Part shown: piece after piece, positions 46,943 through 57,965 of the stretch
Numbering within the stretch: position 1 is the first letter of the stretch
Layout of the letters: each line of letters opens with the position of its first letter
Program-made: the position numbers and the translations under genes
The notes under the pieces: generated by a model
What the model saw: only the letters and a program-made list of their open reading frames with translations
Told to the model about the DNA's origin: nothing
Database searches by the model: none
Assembly (NCBI GenBank): GCA_948567375.1
Contig: OX419761.1
Span: 49,142,243 to 49,206,242 of the forward strand
Source: Lunularia cruciata
Lineage: Eukaryota; Streptophyta; Marchantiopsida; Lunulariales; Lunulariaceae
Length of the DNA stretch: 64,000 bases
Direction of reading: 5' to 3'

Positions 46943-47358
46943 TGTAACAATATGGAGTTTAGCGACGAAGTTAGTTGGGCTTCTGACGTAGCACATAAGA
47001 AAAATTAGCCTAGAATATTCCGGAAGTATCTAGAAAGCTTCTTGGGAAGCTTCCTGGCTAGCTTAGCTTGCACCTCAAGTAAGTAGCTTCTAGAAGGAAG
47101 CTTCTAACTAGCTTAGCTCGCATGCCAAGTAGGCGGCTTCTAGAAGGAAGCTTCTTGAGAAGCTTCCCAGTTAACTTGACTTGCACTCTAAGAAAGTTGC
47201 TTGAGGAAGCTTCTTGAGAAGCTTCTCAAGGGCCCTCTATGCTACTTATAAATACCAAAGCCAAAGCTCATGCTAGGCATTTGGAGTTTTCCTACATTCA
47301 AGTGTCCCAATGTGTGTTTCCATTCTCCTATTTCTCTCCTTGGTCTCGGTCTTTTACA
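46943..47358 (+). repeat. isolated LTR (416 bp), two bases before the next 5' LTR
   Basis: It begins TGTAACAATATGGAGTTTAG and ends GGTCTCGGTCTTTTACA, like the LTR at 47361-47783 but clearly diverged from it. Two T residues separate it from the next TGTAACA. TT is also what follows the intact 5' LTR before its primer site (TTGGTATCAGAGC), so this LTR was probably a 5' LTR whose interior was displaced by the next insertion. Confidence 0.85.
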
Positions 47359-47445
47359 TTTGTAACAATATGGAGTTTAGTGACGAAGTTAGTCGGGCTT
47401 ACGAAGTAGAGAATAAGACAAAATAGCCTAGAATATTCTAGAAGC

Positions 47446-47625
47446 ATCTAAGAAGCTTCTTAGGAAGCTTCCCAACTAGTTAACTTGCGCCCTAAGCAGG
47501 TAGCTTCTAGAAGGAAGCTTCTAGAAGCTTCTAACTAGCTTAGCTTGCATGCCAAGTAGGCGTCTTCTAGAAGGAAGCTTCTTGAGAAGCTTCCTAGTTA
47601 ACTTGGCTTGCACTCCAAGAAAGCG
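47446..47625 (+). promoter_or_regulatory. cluster of heat-shock-element-like palindromes in the LTR
   Basis: Heat-shock factor binds alternating nGAAn/nTTCn modules five bases apart. Here GAAGCTTCTAGAAGCTTC at 47514-47531 gives four perfectly alternating modules, and further GAAnnTTC or TTCnnGAA pairs flank it (ATTCTAGAAG near 47452, GAAGCTTC repeatedly). The cluster is upstream of the TATA box, as expected for a promoter element. The match is to a consensus; binding is not shown. Confidence 0.55.
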
Positions 47626-47671
47626 GCTCAAGGAAACTTCTTGAGAAGCTTCAAGGGTCTTGTATGCTACC

Positions 47672-47679
47672 TATAAATA
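47672..47679 (+). promoter_or_regulatory. LTR TATA box
   Basis: TATAAATA, conserved in every well-preserved LTR copy of the window (for example at 52892 and on the minus strand near 60010). Transcription would start about 30 bases downstream, near 47705. Confidence 0.65.
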
Positions 47680-47784
47680 CCAAGGCCGAAGCTCATGCTA
47701 GGCATTCGGAGTTTTCCCTCATTCAAGTGTCCCAATGTGAGCTTCCATTCTCCTATTTCTCTCCTCGGTTTTGGTCTTTTACAT

Positions 47785-47796
47785 TGGTATCAGAGC
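47785..47796 (+). other. primer-binding site, initiator tRNA-Met
   Basis: TGGTATCAGAGC begins one base after the 5' LTR. It is complementary to the 3' end of plant initiator tRNA-Met, the usual primer for plant Ty3/Gypsy and Copia elements. Confidence 0.9.
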
Positions 47797-48054
47797 AGGA
47801 ATGGGATAGATGGAATTTATGGACCACCAAATCCACTTCCGCCAAACCATTGGGACTTTCATGTCCAGATGTTACCAAAGCATCGTTTCACACAATTCAT
47901 CACCTCACGCTTTGGGTAGGATTTTCTACATATGATCACCGTGTCAGAGGAACCCTTGATACTTCCAGTTGTAACTTATGGAGAACGGTGGACGTGTTGT
48001 ATCTACGTGTTAATCAACTAGATAAATTGCAGGTAGTGGAATAGAGTAGTAGCG

Positions 48055-48954
48055 ATGGCGGCAACACCGGATGTTATCCTTGCAATGCAACAACAAATCG
48101 AGCATCTTACTTGATTGTTGGATGAACGAGACCAGCAACGACAAGAACAGATAGACAGAGCGCCAGTTTGAGATGGAGAAGATCGCATTCAATTTCTGAA
48201 ACCCAAAGTGTTTGAAGGCAAGAATCTTCCAGGCACAGTGGAGAATTTTGTGTTTGATTGTGAACGTTACTTTGAAGCCACCAATCTTCAAGACGAGCGG
48301 AAACAAATTCTCTTGGCTTCTAGCCAATTGGATGAAGTGGAAAAAATTTGGTGGCGATTCCGAGTAGAAAGAGCTGAACGACAAATTGTTACACCAATTT
48401 TTATATGGGCAGAATTCAAGGATGCAATACTTGGTCGATTTCAGACTATAAATGCCACCCGAGCTGCACGAGATAAATTGGCGGAGTTGAGGCAGATTGG
48501 CTCAGTGAGAAGCTACATCACACAATTTCAGAATATCATCATGCAAATTCCAGATATCCAAGAAGGTGAAGTTCTGGATCGATTTGTGCGAGGATTGAAG
48601 TCACAAACCAAATTGGAGGTGACCATGCGAGAGCCACAGAATGTAGAACAAGCCATGCAATTGGCTGAGCGTTTTGATTCCTTAGTTGCGACAACTTGGT
48701 CTCGACCTCGACCTACACAAAACCCACCAGTACCACGAGTGGAAGAACCGATACCAATGGAGATTGATGCTATCCAACGAAGACCACTTGGCACAACAGA
48801 TAGAGAAAGATTACGACAAAATGGAGGTTGTTTTTATTGTCGCCAATTGGGGCATCGCATTGCTGAATGTCCACTCAAGAATGGACGACCTCGACAAGTT
48901 GCCCAAGTGGAGGTTGTGGAGCGGAATGATCAGGGAAACGAGGAATCCCAATAG
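48055..48954 (+). pseudogene. gag: gag, with two premature stops near its start
   Basis: The frame from ATG 48055 is interrupted by TGA at 48112 and 48169, then open to TAG at 48952. The capsid part contains VENFVFDCERYFEATNLQDE and LAELRQIGSVRSYITQFQNI, the retrotransposon gag core. A CX2CX4HX4C zinc knuckle (CFYCRQLGHRIAEC) lies at 48829-48870. The gag stop falls just before pol, which is in a different frame (-1), so a frameshift or a separate initiation would be needed. The first TGA is also present in the old copy near 54167, so the true start may be downstream, or both decayed independently. Confidence 0.85.
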
Positions 48955-51900
48955 GAGATTTCGAGCCGCCTACTGGGAGCTTGATTAGTTCCAATGGGAT
49001 TGAAGGCTCGACCTATGCAAGTTTGCTTCACTTGCAAGGTATGATATCTAATCGGGGTTGTAGAATTTTGGTTGATTCTGGAAGTTCAGAGAATTGCATG
49101 TCTATGCAAGTAGCAAAGGAATTGGGTATTCCTATCAAGCCAGTGATTGGAAGTAGTTTGATGATGGCGGATGGTAGAAAGGGTTCTGCATTCCGCACCT
49201 TGCATCCTGTTACCTTCAAGATTGGGAAGGAGTATTTGGAGTGTATGAGGTTTGTAGTGGCACCTCTACACTATGATATCATTTTGGGTCTACCTTGGCT
49301 TGAATGTCATAAGGTTCAATTTGATTGGACCCGACACCAAATTCAAGTACAACACCAAGGTAGGAATTTCTGATTAGGTTGTCTGGCACCTCTGAGTAAG
49401 ACACCTAAGAATAGTCAGTCCCAAGATGGGAAGTTTGTCGAGAAGGTAGCCATAGAGCAAATCTGGAAGGGAGATGAGTCCCAAGATGGGAAGTTTGCCA
49501 AGAAGGCAACCATGGAGCAAGCTCGGAAGAGAGATGAGTCCCTAGAAGGGAAGTTTGTTAATGAAGCAGCCATAGAGCAAGCTTTGGAGGAAGATAAGTT
49601 TGTATTCGCAATGTGGATCAAGCCGATTGCACAAGAACAATCTGAGGAGGGCCAAGTGCCGCATCAAGCGACGGTTGATCGGATAGTTCAAGAGTTTGCA
49701 GATGTGTTTCCGGATGATCTGCCAAAGGGATTACCCTTTGATCGAGGTATGCCCTTCAAGATCGGGTTATTGCCAGGGAGTACTCCAGTGAGTAGACCAA
49801 TCTATCGGCTCTCACCAAAGGAGTTGGAGGAGTTGAGAACAACACTTATAGAGTTGTTGGAGAAGGATTTCATACGACATAGTACCTCTCCTTGGGGAGC
49901 ACCGGTACTATTTGTTCCAAAGAAGGATGGAGGACTTCGTTTCTGTATTGATTACCGTGGGCTCAATAAGCAAACCGTGAAGAATGCATATCCCTTGCCT
50001 CGGATCGATGACTTGCTTGATCAATTAAGTGGAGCACGATACTTTTCCAAGCTAGATCTTCGTAGCGGCTATTGGCAAATTCCTATTGAAGGAGAGGACG
50101 TGAAAAAGACTGCCTTTCGTACAAGGTATGGACATTTTGAGTGGAGAGTTCTACCTTTCGGACTCACTAATGCTCCAGCAGTCTTCATGGATCAGATGCA
50201 TCGGGTGTTGGAGGGGCTTTTGGCTCAGTCTGTGGTAGTGTTCTTAGATGATATCTTAATCTATAGTAGGACAGAGGCAGAACACATGAATCATGTACGA
50301 GAAGTCCCAAGACGACTACAATAGTGGAAATTTTACTGCAAGAAGTCAAAGTGTGCTTTTTGGCAAAAGGAGGTTACCTTCTTGGGTCATAAGATCTCAT
50401 CAGAGGGGATCAAGATGGAAGAAGAGAAGATCAAGGCCATTACTGATTGGCCTACCCCAAAGGATGCTACCGAAGTACGAGCGTTCAACGGATTGGCCAG
50501 TTTTTACCGACGGTTCATCCACTATTATGCTCACGTGGCTGCACCATTGACTGACCTCTTGGGAAAGAACTCGAGCTTCCAATGGACCACCAAGCATGAA
50601 GAAGCATTCCAAAAGTTAAAGCATATGGTGTCTTCAAGACCCATTCTTCAACCATATGATCCTCAACTACCTTGTGTGGTTGATTTTGATGCTTCTAACT
50701 TTGCAATTGGAGCTGTGTTGCAACAAGAATTTCCTGATGGACTACATCCTATTGCCTTTGTGTCTCGCCGACTAAATACAGCTGAAAGAAATTACTCTAC
50801 TCGAGATCGGGAACAACTTGCAATGGTATATGCCACCAAGGTATGGAGGCATTATCTCTTGGGGAAACAAGTGATCATGCAAACTGATCACAAGCCATTG
50901 TTGCAGACCTTACACCTAGAGCACATGAAGAGTCGACATCATCGATGGGAAGAGCAACTCCAATTGTTTGACATCAAACTTGAGTACAAACCAGGTCGGT
51001 TCCATGTCATCCCTGATGCTCTATCACAACGACCTGATTTGAAGTCTCTTCCTCTCATCGCGGCAGCAATTACGACGGTGTCAATTGATCCCAAGATTCA
51101 TAACGAGTTTCGGTTAGCCCTACAGCAAGATCCCTTCTTCCAAATGGTACACGGTCGTCTAACAGCACGCGACAAGGAGTACAACACCTTCTCCTTCAAG
51201 GAAGGCCTTTTATTCCATGCAGACCAGATCTATGTTCCAACCAAAGGTGATCTTCGACTTGTGCGCCTTCAAGAAGCCCATGATTTACCAATAGCTGGTC
51301 ACATGGGAGTGGACAAGACCTTGGGCACCCTCCAACGCCAATGGTGGTGGCTCAACATGACACGAGATGTTCGAGACTTTGTCCGATCATGTGAGAGTTG
51401 CCAACGGAACAAGGCCAGCAACCAGAAGCCGAGTGGACTCCTTCAACCACTCGCCATTCCATCCGCTCGTTGGGAGCATGTGAGCTTGGATCTCATCACA
51501 TCCTTGCCAAAGACAAAACAAGGACACACCGCAATTGTGGTGTTTGTGGATAAGCTTAGTAAGCAAATCCACTTGGCACCAACCTGTGATACCGTGGATG
51601 CTCCAACCTTAGCGCAAATCTACTTCGACAATGTCTTCAAGCATCATGGGATGCCACGTGTACTCATCTCCGACCGTGATCCTCGATTTACAGGGAAGTT
51701 TTGGCAAGCACTCTTCCAGATACTCGACACCAAGCTTGCTTTGTCCACGGCCTATCATCCTCAAACTGATAGACAAACTGAACGCGCCAATCGTACATTG
51801 GAGGATATGTTGCGGGCCTTTGTCAATGTCCACCATACCAACTGGGATGAATGTCTTGTAGCTGCAAAATTTGCCTACAACAATTCCAAACAGGCAAGCA

Positions 51901-52559
51901 CTGGATTTTCTCCCTTCTTTCTCAATTTTGGCCAAGATCCGCTTGTTCCAGATTCTCTTCTTGCTCCCCCTCCCTCTCAGGTTCCTCATACTTCTACATT
52001 CTTGACCACTATATCCCAATCTCTCCAACAAGCCAAATCTCACCTCCTTGTTGCTCAGAATTGCCAAAAACAATATGCAGACCATCATCGTCGTGATCTC
52101 ACCTTTGAAGTTGGTGATAAAGTCATGCTATCCTCTAGTAACCTCCCTCTCCCACTTGATACCCAAGTTTGTAAACTTGCTCCTAATTGGATAGGACCCT
52201 TTGATATCACCCACATTATTTCTCTTGTTGCTTATTGTCTTGCCTTACCTTGTCACATGCGTATCCATCCTGTCTTTCATATTTCCAAGTTGAAACCCTT
52301 TGTTCCTAACCCTTCTTCCTTTTCCTCTCGAGTCCAACCTCCCCCTCTTCCTGTCCCTATCAATGATCATGAGGAGTACGAAGTTGATCGTATCCTTGCG
52401 CGTCACCATATTCAACGAGGCCATCACCAACATACGGAGTACAAGGTCCTTTGGAAAGGGTATCCCCTTCATGATGCTACATGGGAACCTCTTTCTCACC
52501 TCCAGAATGCACAGATGGCCATCAAGGAATTCGAAGCTTCACTGGCGACGAGGACGTAA
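48955..52559 (+). pseudogene. pol: pol polyprotein with two premature stops
   Basis: One continuous frame apart from TGA at 49371 and TAG at 50322. Domains in order: protease, [11 protein letters not shown], active-site Asp at 49074; reverse transcriptase, [12 protein letters not shown] and the catalytic FLDD with Asp-Asp at 50247-50252; RNase [31 protein letters not shown]; integrase, HX3-4H/CX2C zinc finger (AGHMGVDKT to CESC), then catalytic Asp at 51489, Asp at 51672 and Glu at 51780; and a C-terminal chromodomain, EYEVDRILARHHIQ to WKGYPLHDATWEPL, near 52375-52500. One integrase residue differs from the other copy (TDRQTE against TDGQTE). Integrase catalytic residues are intact; the stops break protease-RT. 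Confidence 0.92.
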
Positions 52560-52568
52560 CCAACTAGC

Positions 52569-52580
52569 GGCGGGAGAATA
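52569..52580 (+). other. polypurine tract region
   Basis: GGCGGGAGAATA directly precedes the 3' LTR, in the place where plus-strand priming is expected. The same word is kept before the minus-strand LTR at 60325. Confidence 0.6.
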
Positions 52581-53003
52581 TGTAACAATATGGAGTTTAG
52601 TGACAAAGTTAGTCGGGCTTACAAAGTAGAGAATAAAACAAAATAGCCTAGAATATTCTAGAAGCATCTAAGAAGCTTCTTAGGAAGCTTCCCAACTAGT
52701 TAACTTGCGCCCTAAGCAGGTAGCTTCTAGAAGGAAGCTTCTAGAAGCTTCTAACTAGCTTAGCTTGCACGCCAAGTAGGCGGCTTCTAGAAAGAAGCTT
52801 CTTGAGAAGCTTCCTAGTTAACTTGGCTTGCACTCCAAGAAAGCGGCTCAAGGAAACTTCTTGAGAAGCTTCAAGGGTCTTGTATGCTACCTATAAATAC
52901 CAAGGCCGAAGCTCATGCTAGGCATTCGGAGTTTTCCCTCATTCAAGTGTCCCAATGTGAGCTTCCATTCTCCTATTTCTCTCCTCGGTTTTGGTCTTTT
53001 ACT
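52581..53003 (+). repeat. 3' LTR (423 bp)
   Basis: Collinear with the 5' LTR at an offset of 5220 bases and differing at few positions (for example GACAAAG for GACGAAG near the start, and ACT instead of ACA at the very end). The heat-shock-like cluster recurs at 52733-52752. Confidence 0.93.
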
Positions 53004-53367
53004 ATTTATGAGTCTAGACTAGTAAACCCAAGATCTCCAAGCTACATGCTAAAGTTAATATGGCTTGGACCACATCCTCTAAAAGGTCTTAGATGTGGAT
53101 ATTGTTTGAGAAGGATAGAAAAATACATGATGGAAAAGCATTAACCTCTTGCACTATGTCAAAAAAAATTCCTCCAAGGAGATCTTCCTAGCATGTATCC
53201 TCAACAGATGCAAGCTATTTGAAGTCACCTATGGTAGTATGGTAACTATACAACAAATGTGTATATATGCTCGACAAATGGAATCAAAGAAGGGATCTAA
53301 TCTTGTGTTGAGCAAAGAATATGAAACAAAGCTAGAGAAGAAATGGAATTGAAGGCATTAAAGACAT
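53004..53367. other. spacer between two retrotransposon copies
   Basis: AT-rich, no gene. GAGTCTAGACTAGTAAA near 53011 also occurs near 6887, so it probably belongs to an older dispersed repeat. Confidence 0.5.
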
Positions 53368-53859
53368 TGTAACAATATGGAGTTTACAAACGAGTTGGTT
53401 GAGACTAACAAAGTAGCAAATAGGCCAAATGTAGAGTTTATAAATGAATTAGTCAAGACTAATGAAATAAAAAATAGGCCAAATTAGCCAAGAATTATAA
53501 AAATATTCTAGAAGCTACTTCTAGGAAGAGGCTTCTCGGGAAGCTTCTTGGCTAGCTTTAATTGCATGCCAAATAGGCTGCTTATAGAAGGAAGCTTCTT
53601 GGGAAACTTCCCAACTAGCTTAGGTTGCATGCCCAATAAATGGCTTCTAGAAAGAAGCTTTTTGAGAAGTTTCTTGGTTAGCTTGGCTTGCAGTCTAAGA
53701 AGGTGCCTTTTAGGAAGCTTCTAAAGAGCCTTGTATGCTCCCTTACAAGTACCAAAACCCAAGTTTATACTAAGCGTCAGAGTTTCCCTTATTCAAGAGT
53801 CCCAATATGATCTTTCACTTGATCTTCCATTCTCCTATTTCTCTCCTTGATCTTTTACG
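53368..53859 (+). repeat. 5' LTR of the old plus copy
   Basis: Starts TGTAACAATATGGAGTTTAC and ends GATCTTTTACG. It contains an internal partial duplication (GGCCAAAT followed by GTAGAGTTTA... and again GGCCAAATTAGCC) that lengthens it to about 490 bases. GAAGCTTC palindromes are retained but many are mutated. Confidence 0.8.
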
Positions 53860-55802
53860 TTTATATCAAAGTAAGAATGGGATGGATGAAATTTATGGAT
53901 CACCATATCTATTTTTTGGTGTCCATGTACTACCCAAACATCATTTCACACAATTTATCATCTCATGTTTGGGCAAAATTTTCTAAATATGATCACCTTG
54001 TCTGATGAACCCTTAGTACTTCTAATTGTAACTTATAGAGAATGATGGACATGATGCATTTACGTGTTAACTTAGATAATTGTTGGTAGTTTGATAGAGT
54101 AATAGCCATGGCAATTAATGCCCAAATTTATCATTACTACGCAAAAAAAAATTAAGCACCTTACTTGATTGGTAGAAAAATGAGACCATCAATAGAGAGA
54201 GCCCCATTTCAAGAAGGAAAAGAGCAAATCCAATTTCCAAAACCCAAGGTATTTGAAGGCAAAAAATCTCGGGTGCAATGGAGAATTTTGTGTTTGATTG
54301 AGAGTGGTATTTTGAAGCTACAAATCTTTAAGATGAATAGAGATAGGTTCTCTTAGCTTCAAGCCGATTGGATGGAATGGCACAACTATGCAAACAATTT
54401 TGGTGGACCGAGTCAAACAAAAATTTATTGCGCAGATCTTGACATGGAAACAATTCAAGAGTGCAATAATTAGGCAATTCCAAGCTATAAATGCCACACA
54501 AGAGATATTGGAAAAATTGAAGTAGATTGGTTTTGTACGAAGCTACCTCACTCAATTCCAAAACATCATAATGAAAATTCCAAATATACTAGAAGGCAAA
54601 TCTTTAGATTGATCTATGAGGGGTTTAAAAGCACACACCTAATTGGAAGTGATCATGTGGGAGCCCAAGCATTGATCATTATTAGTTTCTCCATTCACAA
54701 TGGGCTTGATTCACAATGAAAAATAGGAATATCTTTCTCCAAAGCTTGCTCTATGGTTGCTTTACTCAAACTTTTCATCTTGGGACTGGTTATTCTTAGG
54801 TGTCTTACTCAAAGGTGCCAAAAAACCTAATTGATAATTCTTACCTTGGTGTTGTACTTAAATTTTTCATAGGGTCCAATCACATTGGACCTTATAATGT
54901 TCAAGCCAAGGAAATCCTAGAATGACATCATAGTGTAGAGGTGCCATTACAAGCATTGCAATTTTCTAAGTGCTTTAATTCTTTGGTTGCAATAACTTGA
55001 TCTTGATCTTGACTTTCATAAAACTTGCAAACATAATACACATGGGTGGAATATCAACACCAATGGAGATTGATGCCATCCAACAAAGATTATTTGGCAC
55101 TATAGAAGACTACAATAAACTAGTGATCGCTTTTATTGTTGCCAAATTAGACATCACATTGCTTAATGTCCACTCAAGAATAAACAATCCCAAAAAATCA
55201 CCCAAATGGAGTTTGTGGAGCGTGATGATTAGGGAAACAAAGAATCCCAATAGTAGAATTCAAGCCACCTATTGGCAACTTGATTAGTTCAAATGGGATT
55301 GAAGGCTTGACTTATGCAAGTTTATTTCACTTGTAAGGTATGATATTTGATCATGGTCATAAGATTTGATTTCATTTTGGTTGATCCTCACAATTCAAAG
55401 GATTTCATGTTCATACAACTAGCAAAGGAATTAGGTATTCCTATCAAACCAATAATTAGAAGTAAATTGATGATGGCAGATGTAGAAAGTGTTTTTCATT
55501 TTGCATCTTATTACATTCAAGATTGGGAAGGAGTATTTGGAGTGTATGAGGTTTTTAATCGCACCTCTAAACTATGATGTCATTCTAGGATTGCCTTGGC
55601 TTGAACGTCATAAGGTTCAATTTGATTGGACCCTATGAAAAACTCAAGTACAACACCAAGGTAAGAATTATCAATTAGGTTTTTTGGCACATTTGAGTAA
55701 GACACCTAAGAATAACCAGTCCCAAGATGAAAAGTTTGTAAGTAAAGCAACTATAGAGCAAACTTTGGAGAAAGATATTCCTATTTTTGCATTGTGAATC
55801 AA
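53368..55802 (+). mobile_element. old, heavily decayed Ty3/Gypsy copy, plus strand (LTR, gag, protease only)
   Basis: A 5' LTR at 53368-53859 is followed by a degenerate primer site (TTATATCAAAG) and decayed gag: KPKVFEGKKS near 54240 and QRLFGTIEDYNK with a former zinc knuckle near 55085-55160. Then comes protease: [20 protein letters not shown] near 55420-55480. Stops and frameshifts are numerous. It breaks off at 55802, where a minus-strand LTR starts, so reverse transcriptase and everything beyond are missing. A minus-oriented segment near 54715-54960 covers the protease-RT linker and suggests a further rearrangement inside the copy. Confidence 0.8.
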
Positions 55803-56228
55803 TGTAAAAGACCGAGACCAAGGAGATAAATAAGAGAATGGAAACTCACATTGGGACACTTGAATGTGGGAAAATTTCAAATGCCTAGCATGAACTTTAG
55901 CTTTGGTATTTATAGGTAGCATACAAGGCCCTTGAGAAGCTTCTCAAGAAGCTTCCTCAAGCCGCTTTCTTAGAGTGCAAGCCAAGTTAACTAAGAAGCT
56001 TCTCAAGAAGCTTCCTTCTAGAAGCCGCCTACTTGGTGTGCAAGCTAAGCTAGTTGTAAACCTCTAGACGCTTCCTTCTAGAAGCTACTTACTTGAGGTG
56101 CAAGCTAAGCTAGTCGGGAAGCTTCCCAAGAAGCTTCCTAGATACTTCCGGAATATCCTAGGCTAATTTGTCTTATGTGCTACGTCATAAGCCCAACTAA
56201 CTACGTCACTAAACTCCATATTGTTACA
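55803..56228 (-). repeat. 3' LTR of the deleted minus copy (426 bp)
   Basis: Minus-strand TGTAACAATATGGAGTTTAG at 56228 and the end CGGTCTTTTACA at 55803. The palindrome cluster and the TATAAATA box are present. Confidence 0.9.
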
Positions 56229-57965
56229 TATTCCGCCGCCGCTAGTTGGTGACGTCCTCGTTGCCAATGAAGCTTCGAATTCCTGGATGGCCGTCTGTGC
56301 ATTCTAGAGGTGAGAAAGAGGTTCCCATGTGACATCATGAAGGGGATACCCTTTCCAAAGGACCTTGTACTCCATATGTTGGCAATGGCCCCGTTGAATA
56401 TGGCGATGCGCAAGGATACAATCAACTTTGCACTCCTCATGATCATTGATAGGGATAGGAAGAGGGGGAGGTTGGACTCAAGAGGAAAAGGAAGAGGGGT
56501 TAGGAACAAAGGGTTTCAACTTGGAAACATGAAAGACATGAGGGATATGCATATGACAAGGCAAGGCAAGTTGATAAGGAATAGGAGAGACAATTTGGGT
56601 GATATCAAAGGGTCCTATCCAATTAGGTGCAAGTTTACAAACTTGGGTATCAAGTGGGAGAGGGAGGTTACTAGAGGATAACATGACTTTATCACCGACT
56701 TCAAAGGTGAGATCACGATGATGGTGGTCTGCATATTGTTTTTTGTGATTTTGAGCAACAAGGAGGTGAGACTTCGCTTGTTGGAGAGATTGGGATATAG
56801 TGGTCAAGAATGTGGAAGTATGAGGAACCTGAGATGGAGGGGGAGCAAGAAGAGAATCTAGAACAAGCGGATCTTGGCCAAAATTGAGAAGAAAGGAGAA
56901 AATCCGATGCTTGCATGCTTGGAATTGTTGTAGGCAAATTCTGCAACTGCAAGACATTCATCCCAATTGGTATGGTGGACATTGACAAAGGCATGCAACA
57001 TATCTTCCAATGTATGATTTGCACGTTTGGTTTGTCTATCAGTTTGAGGATGATAGGCCGTGGACAAAGCAAGCTTGGTGCCAAGTATCTAGAAGAGTGC
57101 TTGCCAAAACTTCCCGGTAAATCAAGGATCACAGTCGGAGATGAGTACATGTGGCATCCCATGATGCTTGAAGACATTGTCAAAGTAGATTTGCGCTAAG
57201 GTTGGAACATCCATGGTATCATAGGTTGGTGCCAAGTGGATTTGCTTACTAAGCTTATCCAAAAACACCACAATTATGGTGTGTCTTTGTTTTGTATTTG
57301 GCAAGGATGTGATGAGATCCAAGCTCACATGCTCCCAACAAGTGGATGGAATGGCAAGTGGTTGAAGGAGTCCACTCGGCTTCTGGTTGCTGGCCTTGTT
57401 ATGTTGGCAGCTCTCACGCAATCGGATAAATTCTTGAACATCTCATGTCATATTGAGCAACCACCATTGACGTTGGAGGGTACCCAAAGTCTTGTCCACA
57501 CCCGTGTGACCAACAATGGGTAAATCAGGGGCTTCTTGAAGGCGCACAAGTCAAAGATCACCTTTGGTTGGAACATAGATCCGGTCCTCATGGAATAAAA
57601 GGCTCTCCTTGATAAAGAAGGTGTTGTACTCCTTATCGCATGCCGTAAGGCGACCATGCACCATTTGGAAGAAGGGGTCTTGGTGTAGAGCTGACTGAAA
57701 CTTGTTTTGGACCTTGGAGCCAATTGACATTGTTGAAATTGCCGCTGTGATGAGAGGAGGAGACTTCAAATCAGATGGTCCGATCATTGGCTTGATAGGA
57801 ATACCCAATTCCTTTGCTACTTGCATAGACATGCAATTCTCTAAATTTCCAGAATCAACCAAAATCCTACAACCTTGATTAGATATCATTTAGTTACCTT
57901 GCAAGTGAAGCAAACTTGCATAGGTTGAGCCCTCAATCTCATGGAACTAATCAAGCTCCCAGTAG
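55803..57965 (-). mobile_element. minus-strand Ty3/Gypsy copy with internal deletion of RT and RNase H
   Basis: From the 3' LTR (55803-56228) upward on the minus strand: chromodomain (near 56310-56450), integrase (LISDCDPRF-like near 57130, TAYHPQTDRQTKRANHT near 57030), integrase zinc finger (near 57420), then a direct join at about 57778 from the end of RNase H (DLKSPPLITAAIS) to protease ([25 protein letters not shown]). Reverse transcriptase and RNase H are gone. The upstream end reaches the gag-pol border (TYWELD) at about 57960 and abuts plus-strand protease sequence. Confidence 0.88.

Larger units (their letters stand above)
47361..47783 (+). repeat. 5' LTR (423 bp)
   Basis: Bounded by TG...CA: TGTAACAATATGG at the start and GGTCTTTTACA at the end, followed by the primer site. 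Its central 170 bases are a dense run of AAGCTT and TTCTAGAA palindromes. It is almost identical to the 3' LTR at 52581-53003, which implies a fairly recent insertion. Confidence 0.95.
47361..53003 (+). mobile_element. nearly complete Ty3/Gypsy chromovirus, both LTRs present
   Basis: 5643 bases: 5' LTR, tRNA-Met primer site, gag with a zinc knuckle, then pol in the order protease, reverse transcriptase, RNase H, integrase, chromodomain, polypurine stretch, 3' LTR. That order (integrase after RNase H) and the chromodomain place it among plant chromoviruses; the finer clade is not determined. Premature stops break gag (48112, 48169) and pol (49371, 50322), so this copy should not be autonomous. 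No clear 5-bp target duplication is visible (ACATT on the left, ATTTA on the right). Confidence 0.95.

Noticed and set aside
47664-48044. 126-codon open frame starting MLPINTKAEAHARHSEFS, also present near 52884 and in other copies
   Set aside because: It is the translation of LTR U5 and the leader; it recurs only because the LTR recurs, and no protein family fits.
51609-52499. Antisense and alternative-frame open frames of 80-160 codons across retrotransposon integrase
   Set aside because: They are shadows of the pol frame, repeated identically in every copy with the same composition bias.
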